Shown piece by piece: positions 1-9,356 of a stretch of 64,000 bases of DNA (positions within the stretch are counted from its first letter, which is position 1; each line of letters starts with the position of its first letter). A program made the position numbers and the translations under genes. The notes beneath the pieces were generated by a model that saw only the letters and a list, made by a program, of their open reading frames with translations, was not told the origin of the DNA and searched no databases. The stretch comes from Burkholderia stabilis (GTDB lineage Bacteria > Pseudomonadota > Gammaproteobacteria > Burkholderiales > Burkholderiaceae): NCBI RefSeq assembly GCF_001742165.1, contig NZ_CP016443.1, positions 2,294,001 to 2,358,000 on the forward strand, in the 5' to 3' direction.

Positions 1-1
1 C

Positions 2-205
2 GTGATGGCCGCGCTGGCCGTGGTGATCGCTTGGGGGCGTATCTATGCGGGCGTGCACTGGCCGTTCGACATGGCGGGCGGCGTGCTGGTCGGTACGGCG
101 GGCGCGCTGGCGGCACACCTGTACGGGCAGCGCATCACCGCGCCGCTGGAGCGGATCGGCGATGCCGTGCACGCAGTCATGATGGGGCGCGAGCGCGCGC
201 CGTAA
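2..205 (+). CDS. PAP2-family phosphatase, C-terminal end (partial)
   Basis: This is the last 67 residues of a membrane phosphatase that begins before the window. The stretch RIYAGVHWPFDMAGG matches the third conserved PAP2 motif, in which the His and the following Asp form part of the vanadate-type active site. A hydrophobic segment follows (GGVLVGTAGALAAHLYG). Members of this superfamily dephosphorylate lipid phosphates such as undecaprenyl diphosphate. The substrate cannot be told from this fragment. Confidence 0.75.
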   Translation: MMAALAVVIAWGRIYAGVHWPFDMAGGVLVGTAGALAAHLYGQRITAPLERIGDAVHAVMMGRERAP

Positions 206-225
206 GCGGGAAAGGCCGGCGGCCG

Positions 226-459
226 TCAGCCGGGCGAGCCCGGCGTGCGGGCCGATTCGGCCGATGCGGAAGGACCGCCGCCTGCATCGTGAAGTTCAGG
301 CGTATCGGCCGGGTGCTGCGCGGCGTCGCGCTCGAGGGCGCTTTCCTTCAGGATCGCGCACATCGCGACGAACAGCGCGAGTACGACTGCGGCGAGGCCG
401 CAATAGCCGACGATCTTCAGGTTGCGAAGGAAAGGCGAAGCGTGGCTTTCTTTTGTCAT
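226..459 (-). CDS. Small single-pass membrane protein, unknown function
   Basis: A 77-residue protein. I chose the ATG at 459 because AGGAG lies just upstream on the minus strand; a longer frame from a TTG is less likely. The N-terminus is polar (MTKESHASPFLRNLK), followed by one hydrophobic helix at about residues 17-37 (IVGYCGLAAVVLALFVAMCAIL). The tail is soluble and rich in Ala, Pro, Ser and Gly. It is tail-to-tail with the PAP2 gene. I do not recognise a family. Confidence 0.6.
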   Translation of the reverse strand: MTKESHASPFLRNLKIVGYCGLAAVVLALFVAMCAILKESALERDAAQHPADTPELHDAGGGPSASAESARTPGSPG

Positions 460-609
460 GACCGGGCGCTCCTGGGCGGGCTGCGGCGGCTGTCGCCCGA
501 CAGCGGCGTCGCAGACATAGATATATACCAGCCGCGATGCCGATGCCAAGCCCGCCGGTGCGCCGGTGCCACGGTCCCATGCCCGTCCTTCGGACAGGTG
601 CCCGTCGCG

Positions 610-1425
610 TCAGTCTTCCAGCGTTTCGTGTACGCCCGCCGCGCCGCGCTTCCAGTAGGCCGCCGCGCGGATGCGCGACTTGTCGATGCCGCGCTCGCCG
701 GTCAGGTGCTGGCGCACCGCGCGCATCGACTGCGCTTCGCCGGCCGCCCACACGTAGCCTTCGCCGGACGGCGGCAGCGGCAGGTCGCGCACGGCATCCA
801 GCAACGTGTCGCCGCTCGCTGCTTCGGCGCGGAAGCGCCAGATTTCATGCACGTCGGCGCGCGTGTCGAACGAGATCTGCGCGGTACGATCCGCGACTTC
901 GAGGACGACCGCCGCGCGTGCGCCGGCCGGCAATTCCTCGAGACGCCGCGCGACGGCCGGCAGCGCCGTATCGTCGCCGATCAGCAGATGCCAGTCGAAA
1001 CCGGTCGGGACGACGAACGAACCGCGCGGGCCGCCGATGCCGAGCCATTGACCGACGCGCGCCTGCGCGGCCCACTGCGACGCGGGGCCCGGATGGTTCA
1101 TCACGAATTCCAGATCCAGTTCACAGGCAGCGCGGTCGAAGCGGCGCGGCGTGAAGTCGCGCGCGACCGGCCTCGGCTCGCCTTCCGGAAACTCGGGGCC
1201 GTTCGCACCGAGCGTCGGCATCGCGGGCCGTTCTGCGCCGGGCGGCGGGAAAAACACTTTCACGTGATCGTCGAACGACGCGGATTCGAAATCCGCGAGA
1301 TCGGGGCCGCCGACGGTGACGCGCAACAGATGCGGCGTCACGGCGTGCACGCGCAGCACCTGGAGCAGGCGGAACTTGAGGGTGTGGCGCACGCGGGTCA
1401 CGGTGCGCTCGGATGCGTTCTGCAT
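610..1425 (-). CDS. Siderophore-interacting protein / NADPH-dependent ferric-siderophore reductase (YqjH/ViuB-like)
   Basis: A 271-residue flavoprotein of the siderophore-interacting (SIP) family, which reduces ferric siderophores in the cytoplasm to free the iron. The N-terminal half is the FAD-binding beta-barrel (VTPHLLRVTVGGPDL; RDFTPRRFD carries the flavin-binding arginines). The C-terminal half is the NAD(P)-binding domain and ends with the family-typical WAAGEAQSMRAVR and AAAYWKRG motifs. The ATG at 1425 has AAGGAG upstream. The gene lies 38 bp downstream of a PadR-type regulator on the same strand, the same pairing as E. coli yqjH with yqjI, so control by that regulator is likely. Confidence 0.9.
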   Translation of the reverse strand: MQNASERTVTRVRHTLKFRLLQVLRVHAVTPHLLRVTVGGPDLADFESASFDDHVKVFFPPPGAERPAMPTLGANGPEFPEGEPRPVARDFTPRRFDRAACELDLEFVMNHPGPASQWAAQARVGQWLGIGGPRGSFVVPTGFDWHLLIGDDTALPAVARRLEELPAGARAAVVLEVADRTAQISFDTRADVHEIWRFRAEAASGDTLLDAVRDLPLPPSGEGYVWAAGEAQSMRAVRQHLTGERGIDKSRIRAAAYWKRGAAGVHETLED

Positions 1426-1463
1426 TAATCCGTTCTCCTTGGGTTTTGACGGGGCGGCGCGGG

Positions 1464-2177
1464 TTACGCGCCGGTGCCGCCTTCGATTTCGGCCGTCGCG
1501 CGGCGCATGATCGCCGCGATGCGCCGCTGTTCGTCGGCGTCGGCGGCGCTCTTGTGCAGCAGCGCCCGCTTGAGCGCGAGACGCGCCTCGACGAACTCCG
1601 GCAGCCAGCCGGCCTGCGATTCGTCCTGCGCCTCGGTGCCCGCCGATTCCCCGGCGAACGCGCGGCGCATGAATTCCATCTTGCGTGCGAGGTGCGTGAG
1701 GCGGGCGAACAGCGTGTCGACACGTTCGCGCTGCGCGTCGAGATGGGCGCGGCCGGTGTCGGTCAGCGCATAGCGCTTGCGGTTGCCTTCCGCCGTCGAC
1801 GCGACGAAGCCGACTTCTTCGAGATACGTGAGCGCCGGATACACCATGCCGGGGCTCGGGCTGTAGAAACCGTTCGAACGCGTGTCGAGCGCCTTGATCA
1901 GCTCGTAGCCGTGGCTCGGTTGCTCGGCGACCAGCGCGAGCAGCAGCAACTGGAGATCGTCGGAGCTGAACTGGCGGCCACGCGGCATGCCGTCGTCGCC
2001 GAAATCGCCAAAGCCGCCGCGCCCGCCACGGCCGCCGAACGGGCCGCCGCCACCGAACGAATCGTGGCCGCGGCGGTGGCGGCCGATCGCGTACCAGAGA
2101 CCGGCGAACCAGTCAGGGCGGGCATGCGCACCTTGCCCGTCGCATCGGGCATGGCCGCGGAAGTGGTTGTGTCGCAT
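1464..2177 (-). CDS. PadR-family transcriptional regulator, YqjI-like
   Basis: A 237-residue regulator. The first 55 residues are rich in His, Gly and Arg (MRHNHFRGH, RHRRGHDS, then several GGRGG-type runs). A PadR winged helix follows at about 65-140, with SHGYELIKALD, the hallmark SPGMVYPALTYLEE and the wing GNRKRYALTDTG; the C-terminal part is helical. E. coli YqjI has the same plan: a His-rich metal-binding extension before the PadR domain, and nickel- or iron-dependent repression of yqjH. Here too the next gene encodes a YqjH-like reductase. Metal sensing is inferred from the extension and context. Confidence 0.85.
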   Translation of the reverse strand: MRHNHFRGHARCDGQGAHARPDWFAGLWYAIGRHRRGHDSFGGGGPFGGRGGRGGFGDFGDDGMPRGRQFSSDDLQLLLLALVAEQPSHGYELIKALDTRSNGFYSPSPGMVYPALTYLEEVGFVASTAEGNRKRYALTDTGRAHLDAQRERVDTLFARLTHLARKMEFMRRAFAGESAGTEAQDESQAGWLPEFVEARLALKRALLHKSAADADEQRRIAAIMRRATAEIEGGTGA

Positions 2178-2186
2178 GATCGTGTC

Positions 2187-2230
2187 CTATATATCGGAAA
2201 ACATATCTAAAGATATATATCGAAAGATAG
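2187..2230. promoter_or_regulatory. Palindromic AT-rich operator of the PadR/siderophore-reductase operon
   Basis: Immediately upstream of the PadR start is an AT-rich block in otherwise GC-rich DNA. It holds a perfect inverted repeat ATATCT-AA-AGATAT (2203-2216), flanked by two direct copies of TATATATCG (2188-2196 and 2214-2222). PadR proteins usually bind inverted ATAT-type repeats near their own promoter, so this is probably an autoregulatory operator overlapping the promoter. Confidence 0.7.
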
Positions 2231-2681
2231 GTCGTCAAGGGGAATTAATGGGGATGGAGTGAGGGGCGGGTTCGCCTTCGAGATTGTCGGTGTCGACCGA
2301 CCCGTGACGGACGCCGGCGGGCCGGGTGCGTAAGGGCGGCCCGGCCGGCCGAGGGTGTGCATGCGTCCTGTGCCGGGTTCGGAGCCGTCCGACTGCGCGC
2401 ATGCGGCGAGCGTGCGAGCCATGACGACCCCGTCCGGGACGAGCGGCACAACAGGCGCTCCCGTTACGGTCATCACGAAAACATCATCCGGTACGTCGGA
2501 ACGCGGGTTCGCATGATCCCGTCGGCCACCTGCTTAACGGTCGCTTAAGCATCGACGGAACAAGATTCGGCGTATGCGCGTCTGGTGCGGGAGCCGATGC
2601 CGGTCACGTGTGTCGATGGCTGGCCGGGTTCGCCCGTCCGGACTGCCGCCCTTAACCCAGAATTTTCCAGAGGCACCCGGC
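2231..2681. other. Intergenic region, no supported gene
   Basis: A 450 bp stretch between the PadR operator and the next membrane-protein gene. Short frames exist on both strands, but none has a ribosome binding site, recognisable motif or convincing codon bias. It presumably carries the promoter of the downstream gene. Confidence 0.5.
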
Positions 2682-3464
2682 ATGATTACTTCTTCCGACC
2701 GACCGGCGTTGCGCTGGTTGAACAAGGTTCCGGACGTGACGCTCGCGTTCTGGATCATCAAGATCATGTCGACGACCGTGGGCGAGACCGCCGCGGATTT
2801 TCTCGCGGTCAACGCGGGATGGGGGCAGGGCACGACGCGTGCGCTGATGGCCTCGCTGCTCGCCGTCGCGCTGTTCCTGCAGTTGCGCACGCGCCGCTAT
2901 ACGCCATGGGTCTACTGGCTCACGGTCGTGCTCGTCAGCATCGTCGGCACGCAGATTACCGATTTGCTGACGGATGGCCTCGGCGTCAGCCTGTACGTGA
3001 GCACCGGCGTGTTCGCGGTCGCGCTCGCGATGATCTTTGCGATCTGGTATCGGATCGAGCGCACGCTATCGATCGAAGCGGTCGTCACGCCGCGCCGCGA
3101 GCTGTTCTACTGGGGGGCGATTCTGTGCACGTTCGCGCTCGGCACCGCAGCGGGCGATCTGGCGACCGAAGCGCTCGGCCTGGGTTTCTCGATCGGCGTC
3201 GTGTGCTTCGGCGGACTGCTCGCGGCCGTCTACGTTGCGCGCATGCTCGGCGTGAACGCGGTGCTGGCGTTCTGGACCGCATACATCCTGACGCGTCCGT
3301 TCGGTGCCGCGCTCGGCGACCTGTTGACGCAATCGCACACGTATGGGGGCGTCGGGATCGGCGCCGCCTGGACCAGCCTGCTGTTCCTGACCGTCATCGT
3401 GCTGCTTGTTGCGGTCGCGCAATTCGCCTCCGGAAATCGCGGAGCGTCCGACGCTTCCCAATGA
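2682..3464 (+). CDS. COG4705-type multi-pass membrane protein
   Basis: A 260-residue integral membrane protein. I chose the ATG at 2682, preceded by AGAGG; the frame is open further upstream, but that part is not protein-like. The repeated motifs [50 protein letters not shown] and [10 protein letters not shown] place conserved acidic residues in successive helices, as in the uncharacterised COG4705 membrane-anchored family often encoded near acid-phosphatase or metal genes. About eight hydrophobic segments can be seen. Its biochemical role is unknown. Confidence 0.8.
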   Translation: MITSSDRPALRWLNKVPDVTLAFWIIKIMSTTVGETAADFLAVNAGWGQGTTRALMASLLAVALFLQLRTRRYTPWVYWLTVVLVSIVGTQITDLLTDGLGVSLYVSTGVFAVALAMIFAIWYRIERTLSIEAVVTPRRELFYWGAILCTFALGTAAGDLATEALGLGFSIGVVCFGGLLAAVYVARMLGVNAVLAFWTAYILTRPFGAALGDLLTQSHTYGGVGIGAAWTSLLFLTVIVLLVAVAQFASGNRGASDASQ

Positions 3465-3505
3465 GCTGCGCCCTGTTTTCTTCATCCACGAATCGAGGTT
3501 CCCTC

Positions 3506-3934
3506 ATGCGTCATTCGGTTTTTTCGTCACGTCTGTTCGTCACGGTTGCCGTGTGCACCGCGCTGGGCCTGACCGCCGGTTGCTCGAAGCCGGCGGACAG
3601 CGCCGCGTCGCCCGCGTCGGCTGCTTCCGCACCCGCGAGCGCGTCGAAGCTCGGCGACCTGTCGCAGTTCCGGACGATCGCCTCCGACGTTGCCGGTCTC
3701 GTCGCGAAGGGCGATCTTGCCGCAGGCAAGGCCCGCATCAAGGATCTGGAAGTTGCGTGGGACGGAGCCGAAGCCGGCCTGAAGCCGCGTGCGGCCGACG
3801 ACTGGCATGTTCTCGACAAGGCGATCGACCGCTCGCTCGCCGCGCTGCGTGCCGATCATCCCGCGCAGGCTGATTGCGCGGCGGCCATGACGGACCTGCT
3901 TCACACGTTCGACACGCTGGCAGGTCACAAATAA
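3506..3934 (+). CDS. Small secreted lipoprotein, unknown function
   Basis: A 142-residue protein. The ATG at 3506 follows GAGG. The N-terminus is a lipoprotein signal ([20 protein letters not shown], then the lipobox LTAGC with Cys at about 26), followed by a low-complexity Ala/Ser/Pro linker. The mature part (about 48-142) is helical and rich in Ala, Asp and Lys. It sits 41 bp after the COG4705-type gene on the same strand, so the two may be co-transcribed and act together at the envelope. In some Burkholderia the same two families are neighbours; that statement is from memory and not checked here. Confidence 0.7.
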   Translation: MRHSVFSSRLFVTVAVCTALGLTAGCSKPADSAASPASAASAPASASKLGDLSQFRTIASDVAGLVAKGDLAAGKARIKDLEVAWDGAEAGLKPRAADDWHVLDKAIDRSLAALRADHPAQADCAAAMTDLLHTFDTLAGHK

Positions 3935-5127
3935 AAAACGCCGCGCTTTTTTACGTGCCAGCAACGCGCCGGGGTCGTGTGATGAAGCGCGACCACGGCG
4001 GGGGAGCATTGATGTTCCATCCCGCAGCATCGGCCTCACGTGACGCGATGTAGCGAGACGGTTCATTCGCACGCCCGTCAGGCACGAATCGCTCGGTGGT
4101 CTCATCGTCAAGCATGGGCGAGACGGCTCGTCGCGATACCCGAATGGCGTGCGCTGTACGCCGCCCGATACGTCGGTTGCGGCGCAGACGAGTCGACACG
4201 CTTCCCGATGGAACGTCCGGACACTTTTCTTCGCCGGGCGTCATCACTTCTCGGCACCACCCATCGAACGCTTGCGCGTAGCGGGTTGGATCAACATGCA
4301 TCCGGCCCGCCCCGCTCCGGGCGCAGAGGCAGGCTGCCGCTTTCACGAAAGTGACCGAATCGCCGAAGCGCGGAGACCAACTCTTCCGCCAATCCTGTCG
4401 GGAAAGGCCGCCTGTTCTTCAAACCTGAAGCGTGCGGCGAGGGGTGCCGTCGATGCGTTCCGTCAACCTCTCTGGCGGCCAGATTCCGATGGTCGGATGA
4501 CCGGCGCGATGTCTGCTTTCGCAGCCGCTGCAGCAGCGGTACCGACCCTCGTTTGTCAGCCGGTGACATCGCGAGATATTTACCGTAATGCAGCAATTTC
4601 CCGTAATGGATGATGTAATGTGAATTACCAAAACACCGGCGATCATTATTCAAGGTGTGAAAATGATTTAATGGGTGTTCCGTTTCATCAAACTAAATTT
4701 CCGCGCCAGCAAAATCCTGAAAATCCGACCTGTAATTCAATGCGCATGTATCCTTGATGGCCAGGCGCTACATGGGTTTGCGGGGAATTGATTGTTCTTC
4801 GACCCTATATTTCCAGCCTGAAAACCTGTCGAAAACGTAAAGCATTGCAATATAAAATGCCGGGCTGATTATTCCTGTTGCGACGCTATGATTTATTTGG
4901 CAGGATTTTTATCAAGTTGCCGGATTTTAAAACAACAAAGCGGCCGACAATTCAACTGGATGAAATAACGCGCACCGGACGGGCAACGATTTGAAAGGAA
5001 GCGGACGAAAAAACAGGTAATGAGGCGGCGAACATTCGACATTGTTCGCGATCAGCGAATCAATCGCTTGCCCGGCAGCGCCGATGCGTCACTCGGGCGA
5101 TCCGGGCGAATCCGACACGGGGCGGTC
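3935..5127. other. 1.2 kb region without a supported gene; AT-rich from about 4560 to 5000
   Basis: Frames of 60-150 codons exist here but show no motif, signal or binding site. A short A6/T6-flanked hairpin-like sequence just after the lipoprotein stop could be a weak terminator. From about 4560 to 5000 the base composition falls well below the rest of the window, with runs such as AAAACAACAAAG and TTTAATGGG. This may be the promoter region of the FHA-kinase operon, or foreign or remnant DNA. Confidence 0.5.
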
Positions 5128-6129
5128 ATGGCGATACTCAAGAATGATTCTTCCGGAGAAGTGTGCTTGCTCCGCGCGTATCACGTGTTCGGCCGCGATG
5201 CCGCGCGCTGCGACACGGTCATCCGGGATGCGTCGGTGTCTCGCGTGCATGCCCATATCCGCTGGGTCGGCGGGCTGTGGGAACTGCACGACCACAGCAG
5301 CAACGGCACGTCGGTATCGGGCGTGCGGTTGCGCGACGGCGAGCATGCGGTGCTGCAGCAAGGCGACGTGATCCGGTTCGGCAAGGCGGGCATCGCGCCG
5401 TGGCGCATCGATGCGCTCGACGATCCGGCCGATACGCTGTGGCCGATCCGCGGCGCCGCGCATCCGATCGTGCTCGCGCCGCGCCAGATCCTGCCTGCAC
5501 ACGCCGCGCAGCCGGTCACGATCGTCCGGTCGTCGGCCGGAGAATGGCTGTGCGACGACACGCTGCCGCCGCGCGCGCTCCATGACGGCGACGAAGTGTC
5601 GACCGGCGATTTCACCTGGCGCCTGGCGCTCGTGCGCAGCGGCTCGACGTTGACGCTGGCGGCGGCGGGCGGTCCTGCCGCGACGCCGCAACTGCTCGAA
5701 TTCTTCGTCAGCCGGAACGAAGAGCACGTGCGCATGCTGCTGCATGTGCGCGGTGGCGTGGTCGACCTCGGCGAGCGCGCCCATCACTACAGCCTCGTCA
5801 CGCTTGCCCGCGCGCGCTCGGCCGACATGCAGGCCGGCTACGACGCGGCCACGCAAGGCTGGATCGAACTCGACCGGCTGGCCCGCATGCTCGGCATCGA
5901 TCCGTCTCATCTCAACGTGCAGATTCACCGCGCGCGCAGCCAGTTCGCGGCGCTGCCCGGGCTGGACGCGAGCCAGCTCGTCGAGCGCCGGCGCGGCAGC
6001 GTCCGCTTCGGCGATTTCCCGTTCCGCATCGTGCGTGGCGAGCACCTCGAATGCCAGTCGGTGCCGGGCGCAGAGCCGCGTATCGGCGTGCATCGCGTGG
6101 CGCCGAACCCGGTCGCCCACTACTCGTGA
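5128..6129 (+). CDS. FHA-domain protein
   Basis: A 333-residue cytoplasmic protein. The forkhead-associated domain is at about 5-90. It has GR at 22-23, SRVH at 38-41 and SSNGT at 57-61, the residues that read phosphothreonine. The remainder holds a region at about 205-300 (HYSLVTLARARSADMQAG, WIELDRLARMLGI, LNVQIHRARSQF) that looks like a winged-helix DNA-binding fold. The stop overlaps the GTG start of the kinase gene by 4 bp, so the kinase probably phosphorylates or is recruited by this protein. The frame is open to an ATG at 5020; 5128 is preferred because GGGGCGG precedes it and the FHA fold starts soon after. Confidence 0.85.
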   Translation: MAILKNDSSGEVCLLRAYHVFGRDAARCDTVIRDASVSRVHAHIRWVGGLWELHDHSSNGTSVSGVRLRDGEHAVLQQGDVIRFGKAGIAPWRIDALDDPADTLWPIRGAAHPIVLAPRQILPAHAAQPVTIVRSSAGEWLCDDTLPPRALHDGDEVSTGDFTWRLALVRSGSTLTLAAAGGPAATPQLLEFFVSRNEEHVRMLLHVRGGVVDLGERAHHYSLVTLARARSADMQAGYDAATQGWIELDRLARMLGIDPSHLNVQIHRARSQFAALPGLDASQLVERRRGSVRFGDFPFRIVRGEHLECQSVPGAEPRIGVHRVAPNPVAHYS

Positions 6130-9100
6130 ACGCGGGGGAGCCGGCCGGGTTGCCGATCGTGTCCGGCGCACTGGTCGCGCCGGACACGCCCGGGCCGCAT
6201 CGGGCCGCCGCGCCTTTTGCGGAACTGGCCGGCCAGCGGCGCTACCGGATCGGGCCGCTGCTCGGCGAGGGCGGTAACGGCGTGGTGTTTCGCGCGACCT
6301 GCGACGAGACGGGACGAGACGTCGCGATCAAGCTGATGCGCGACGATGCCGCGCGAACCGCGGCGGAGCGCGCGCGCCAGCGTACGCGTTTCCGGCGCGA
6401 GACGCGCCTGTGCGAGGCGCTGCGGCATCCGAACATCGTGGCGTTGCTGGACAAGGGGGAAGCGCCCGACGGGCGGCTGTTCGCGGTATTCGAATTCGTG
6501 CAGGGCCGGACGCTGCGCGATCGGCTCGCGGCGGAGGGGCCGCTGTCGGCCGTCGAGACGGGCCGGCTGATGGCGGAGGTGCTCGACGCGCTGGCGGCCG
6601 CGCATCGGCGCGGCATCGTGCATCGGGATCTGAAGCCGCAGAACATCCTGATCACGACGGACGACGACGGGCCGCACGCGAAGCTGCTCGACTTCGGCAT
6701 CGGCGCATTGCTGCCCGGTACGGACGGCATCGCGCACCAGACCGCGACGCGGGCGACCGAAGTGATCGGCACGCCGCAATACTGCGCGCCCGAGCAGTTG
6801 CGCAACGAGACGCCGACGCCCGGAAGCGATCTGTATGCGTGGGGGCTGGTGGTGCTCGAGTGCCTGACCGGCGCTGTCGTGATGCAGGGCGCGAGCGTGG
6901 CCGACATTCTCTATCAGCAGCTCAGCCCGGGGGATGTCGCGCTTCCGCCGTCGATCGCGTCGCATTCGCTCGGCCCGGTGCTGCGGCGTGCGCTGAGCAA
7001 GGATCCGACGCAGCGCGCCGCATCGGCCGACGAACTCGCGGAGCAGTTTCGCGCGCTCAACTTCGCGGCGCTCGTCGGCCGGCTCGATGCCGGCCGCACG
7101 GACCAGGATGCAGGTCCGCGTCCGTTCGCGCCGCACGACGGCACGAACGGAACGGTCGGCGAGTACCGGCAGGTCACGACGCTGTGCTGTTGCGTGACGA
7201 TTGCCGGAGCGGGCCGGCAACACCCGGCCGACGCCGATCACGGCGAATGGCTCGACGGCTACGCGGCGCAATGGCTGACGACGTGCGCGGATATCGCGAT
7301 CGGCTATGGCGCGCACGCCGGCGGACGGCTCGGCGACACGCTGCTGTTCCACTTCGGACTGCGAGGCGATATCGATCGGCCGGCGCGCCGTGCGGCGCGT
7401 GCGGCGCTCGACATGGTGCGGGTGGCCGAGCGCGCCCGGTTGCCCGCACCGGCGGCCGACGACAGCGCAAGCTGGCGCGTCGAGGTGGCCGCCGCGATTC
7501 ACGTCGGGCGGGTTCTCGCCGATGCGTCGCGCCTGCCGGACGCATCGACGTCCGCCGTTGCGTCGCGGCTGCTGCGGCTTGCCGGGCCCGGGCAGATTCT
7601 GATCAGCGACGATGCGCGGCGCGCGCTCGAACGGCATGCCGACCATCGACCGACGTCGTTGCGGCTGGCGCGGGCGGGTTTCGGCGCGCAGCCGGTGCAC
7701 GAATTGCTCGGCGAGCGCCGCGCCGATACGCCGTTCGATTCGCTCGACGCCAGCACGAGCGTGCCGATGGTCGGCCGCGTACGCGAGCTGGACGCACTGC
7801 TGCGCGGGTGGCAGGACACGCTCGCGCGACATCGTCGCGTGACGCGCGGCGAGCATGCGCCGTGGAGCGTGCCGTGGCTCGTCGTCGGCGACGCGGGGCT
7901 CGGCAAGTCGCGCCTCGTGCACGCGCTGTGCGAAGCGGTTCGGGCGCGCGGCCACGCGTTCGCGTATTGCGGGTGCCTGCCCGAACGGGTGAATCATGCG
8001 CTGTTTCCGATCCTGCGATTCATCGCTGCGCATTGGCACATCGACGCCGATTTCCCGGGCGGTTTCACGCTCGCGGCGATCGACGCGATGATCGCGCCGC
8101 TCGAATGCGATCATGCGGCGGCCCGAATCGCACTCGCGAGCTGGCTTGGGCTGCCCTGCGATACGAAGGGGGTCCAGTGGTCGAGCGCACGCGAGCGGCA
8201 CCTGCTGTTTGACGTTCTGGAGCAACTGATCGCGTCGCTCGGCAGCGGCGCCCCGGTGCTGCTCGTCGTCGAGGACGTACAGTGGATCGACCGCTCGACG
8301 GAGGCGTTTCTCGCGTACCTGCAGCGCTCGCCGCGCGCCGCGGCGCTCGGCATCGTGCTCACGTCGCGCCCCGACAAGCTCGGGCGCTGGCGCGGCGCGG
8401 CCGAACGCCTGGCGTTGCGCCGCCTGCCGCGCGACGACGCGCGGCGGCTGGTCGCGGCGTGTCTCGGCCAGGGCGCGCCCGATCCGGCGTGGCTCGACCA
8501 CCTCGCGCAACGCACGGCCGGTATCCCGCTGTTCATCGAGGCCGTCGCGCGCGAGCTCGCGATGAGCGGCGCGGACGGTCCGCTCGCGGGCCGGGAGGCG
8601 ACGGACCCTTGCCCGATTCCGGTCAGTCTCGGCGCCATGCTCGATCTCGCGCTCGACCGGATCGACGGCGCGCGCGACACCGCGCAGCTTGCCGCAACCA
8701 TCGGCGTCGAGGTGGATGCGCAACTGCTCGCCGACGCCTCGCCGCACGATCGCGCCACGCTCGACGCACATCTGCGGCTGCTGGTCGACGAGCGGATCAT
8801 GTACGCGCAACATCGTCGCGATCGCGTGTTCTATACGTTCCGCCACGCGTTGATTCGCGATGCGGCCTACGCATCGATGCAGCCTGCCATGCGGCGCGAC
8901 AACCATGCGCGCGTGGACCGGGCGCTGGTCACGGATGCCGATCGTCGGGCCTGCTCACAGGCGTTCCGTATCGTCGGGCCCGATGCCCGGCCGGGCGCTT
9001 TCGCTGCAGCGATCGCCCGCTGCATCGGCGCGACGCGCCGCGCGATTTCCGGCCATGTGTCGGTACGCGACGGCGTTATCCGGTTCGGGCGGAACCCGGC

Positions 9101-9134
9101 CGGCACACCCGGCCGCGCGGCGAACCGGAGTTGA
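6126..9134 (+). CDS. Ser/Thr kinase - cyclase-homology - AAA/STAND ATPase fusion
   Basis: A 1002-residue multidomain signalling protein starting at GTG 6126 inside the GTGA overlap with the FHA gene. The kinase domain (about 40-310) has GEGGNG at 48-53, Lys69 in VAIKL, HRDLKPQN at 166-173 and DFG at 189-191, so it should be active. A class III nucleotide-cyclase-like domain follows (about 345-535: VTTLCCCVTIAG, GGRLGDTLLFHFG, HVGRVLA), but the metal-binding aspartates look degenerate. An ATPase follows with Walker A GDAGLGKS (about 590) and Walker B LLVVEDVQWID (about 712). The order resembles the 'TOMM system kinase/cyclase fusion' family, yet no TOMM biosynthesis genes are nearby. The usual C-terminal TPR repeats are missing, and the last 70 residues have lower third-position GC, suggesting truncation. 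Confidence 0.85.
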   Translation: MNAGEPAGLPIVSGALVAPDTPGPHRAAAPFAELAGQRRYRIGPLLGEGGNGVVFRATCDETGRDVAIKLMRDDAARTAAERARQRTRFRRETRLCEALRHPNIVALLDKGEAPDGRLFAVFEFVQGRTLRDRLAAEGPLSAVETGRLMAEVLDALAAAHRRGIVHRDLKPQNILITTDDDGPHAKLLDFGIGALLPGTDGIAHQTATRATEVIGTPQYCAPEQLRNETPTPGSDLYAWGLVVLECLTGAVVMQGASVADILYQQLSPGDVALPPSIASHSLGPVLRRALSKDPTQRAASADELAEQFRALNFAALVGRLDAGRTDQDAGPRPFAPHDGTNGTVGEYRQVTTLCCCVTIAGAGRQHPADADHGEWLDGYAAQWLTTCADIAIGYGAHAGGRLGDTLLFHFGLRGDIDRPARRAARAALDMVRVAERARLPAPAADDSASWRVEVAAAIHVGRVLADASRLPDASTSAVASRLLRLAGPGQILISDDARRALERHADHRPTSLRLARAGFGAQPVHELLGERRADTPFDSLDASTSVPMVGRVRELDALLRGWQDTLARHRRVTRGEHAPWSVPWLVVGDAGLGKSRLVHALCEAVRARGHAFAYCGCLPERVNHALFPILRFIAAHWHIDADFPGGFTLAAIDAMIAPLECDHAAARIALASWLGLPCDTKGVQWSSARERHLLFDVLEQLIASLGSGAPVLLVVEDVQWIDRSTEAFLAYLQRSPRAAALGIVLTSRPDKLGRWRGAAERLALRRLPRDDARRLVAACLGQGAPDPAWLDHLAQRTAGIPLFIEAVARELAMSGADGPLAGREATDPCPIPVSLGAMLDLALDRIDGARDTAQLAATIGVEVDAQLLADASPHDRATLDAHLRLLVDERIMYAQHRRDRVFYTFRHALIRDAAYASMQPAMRRDNHARVDRALVTDADRRACSQAFRIVGPDARPGAFAAAIARCIGATRRAISGHVSVRDGVIRFGRNPAGTPGRAANRS

Positions 9135-9356
9135 AGCAGACATTGCGGTTGCCGTGCGTCGCCGGGCGACTGCAGATGCGCGACAACCGTGTCGCAGGGT
9201 GTCGACCGAGGTGCGCCGCTGCCGCATGAGCGGCCGGTTCATCCGCGAATTCCGGCCGTCGACGGGGAGATCCCGACATGGCGGCCGAGAACACCACGAG
9301 CTGGCGATCCGGCTGCCGTGCCGGACCACCGGCCGGATTCGCCGCGGAGCTGAAGC

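Noticed and set aside
2207..2476. An 89-codon minus-strand frame overlapping the PadR operator
   Set aside because: It runs into the operator and has a low-complexity Pro-rich translation; no start site.
4149..4613. A 154-codon plus-strand frame in the 1.2 kb gap
   Set aside because: No binding site, no domain and no codon bias; overlapping frames of similar length exist on both strands.
6120..8906. A 928-codon minus-strand frame opposite the kinase gene
   Set aside because: It mirrors a GC-rich gene with strong plus-strand domains. Its own translation is Arg/Gln/Ala-rich without motifs.
6126..9134. A TOMM (thiazole/oxazole peptide) biosynthesis cluster
   Set aside because: Only the kinase-cyclase fusion resembles the family; no leader peptide, cyclodehydratase or dehydrogenase gene is near.
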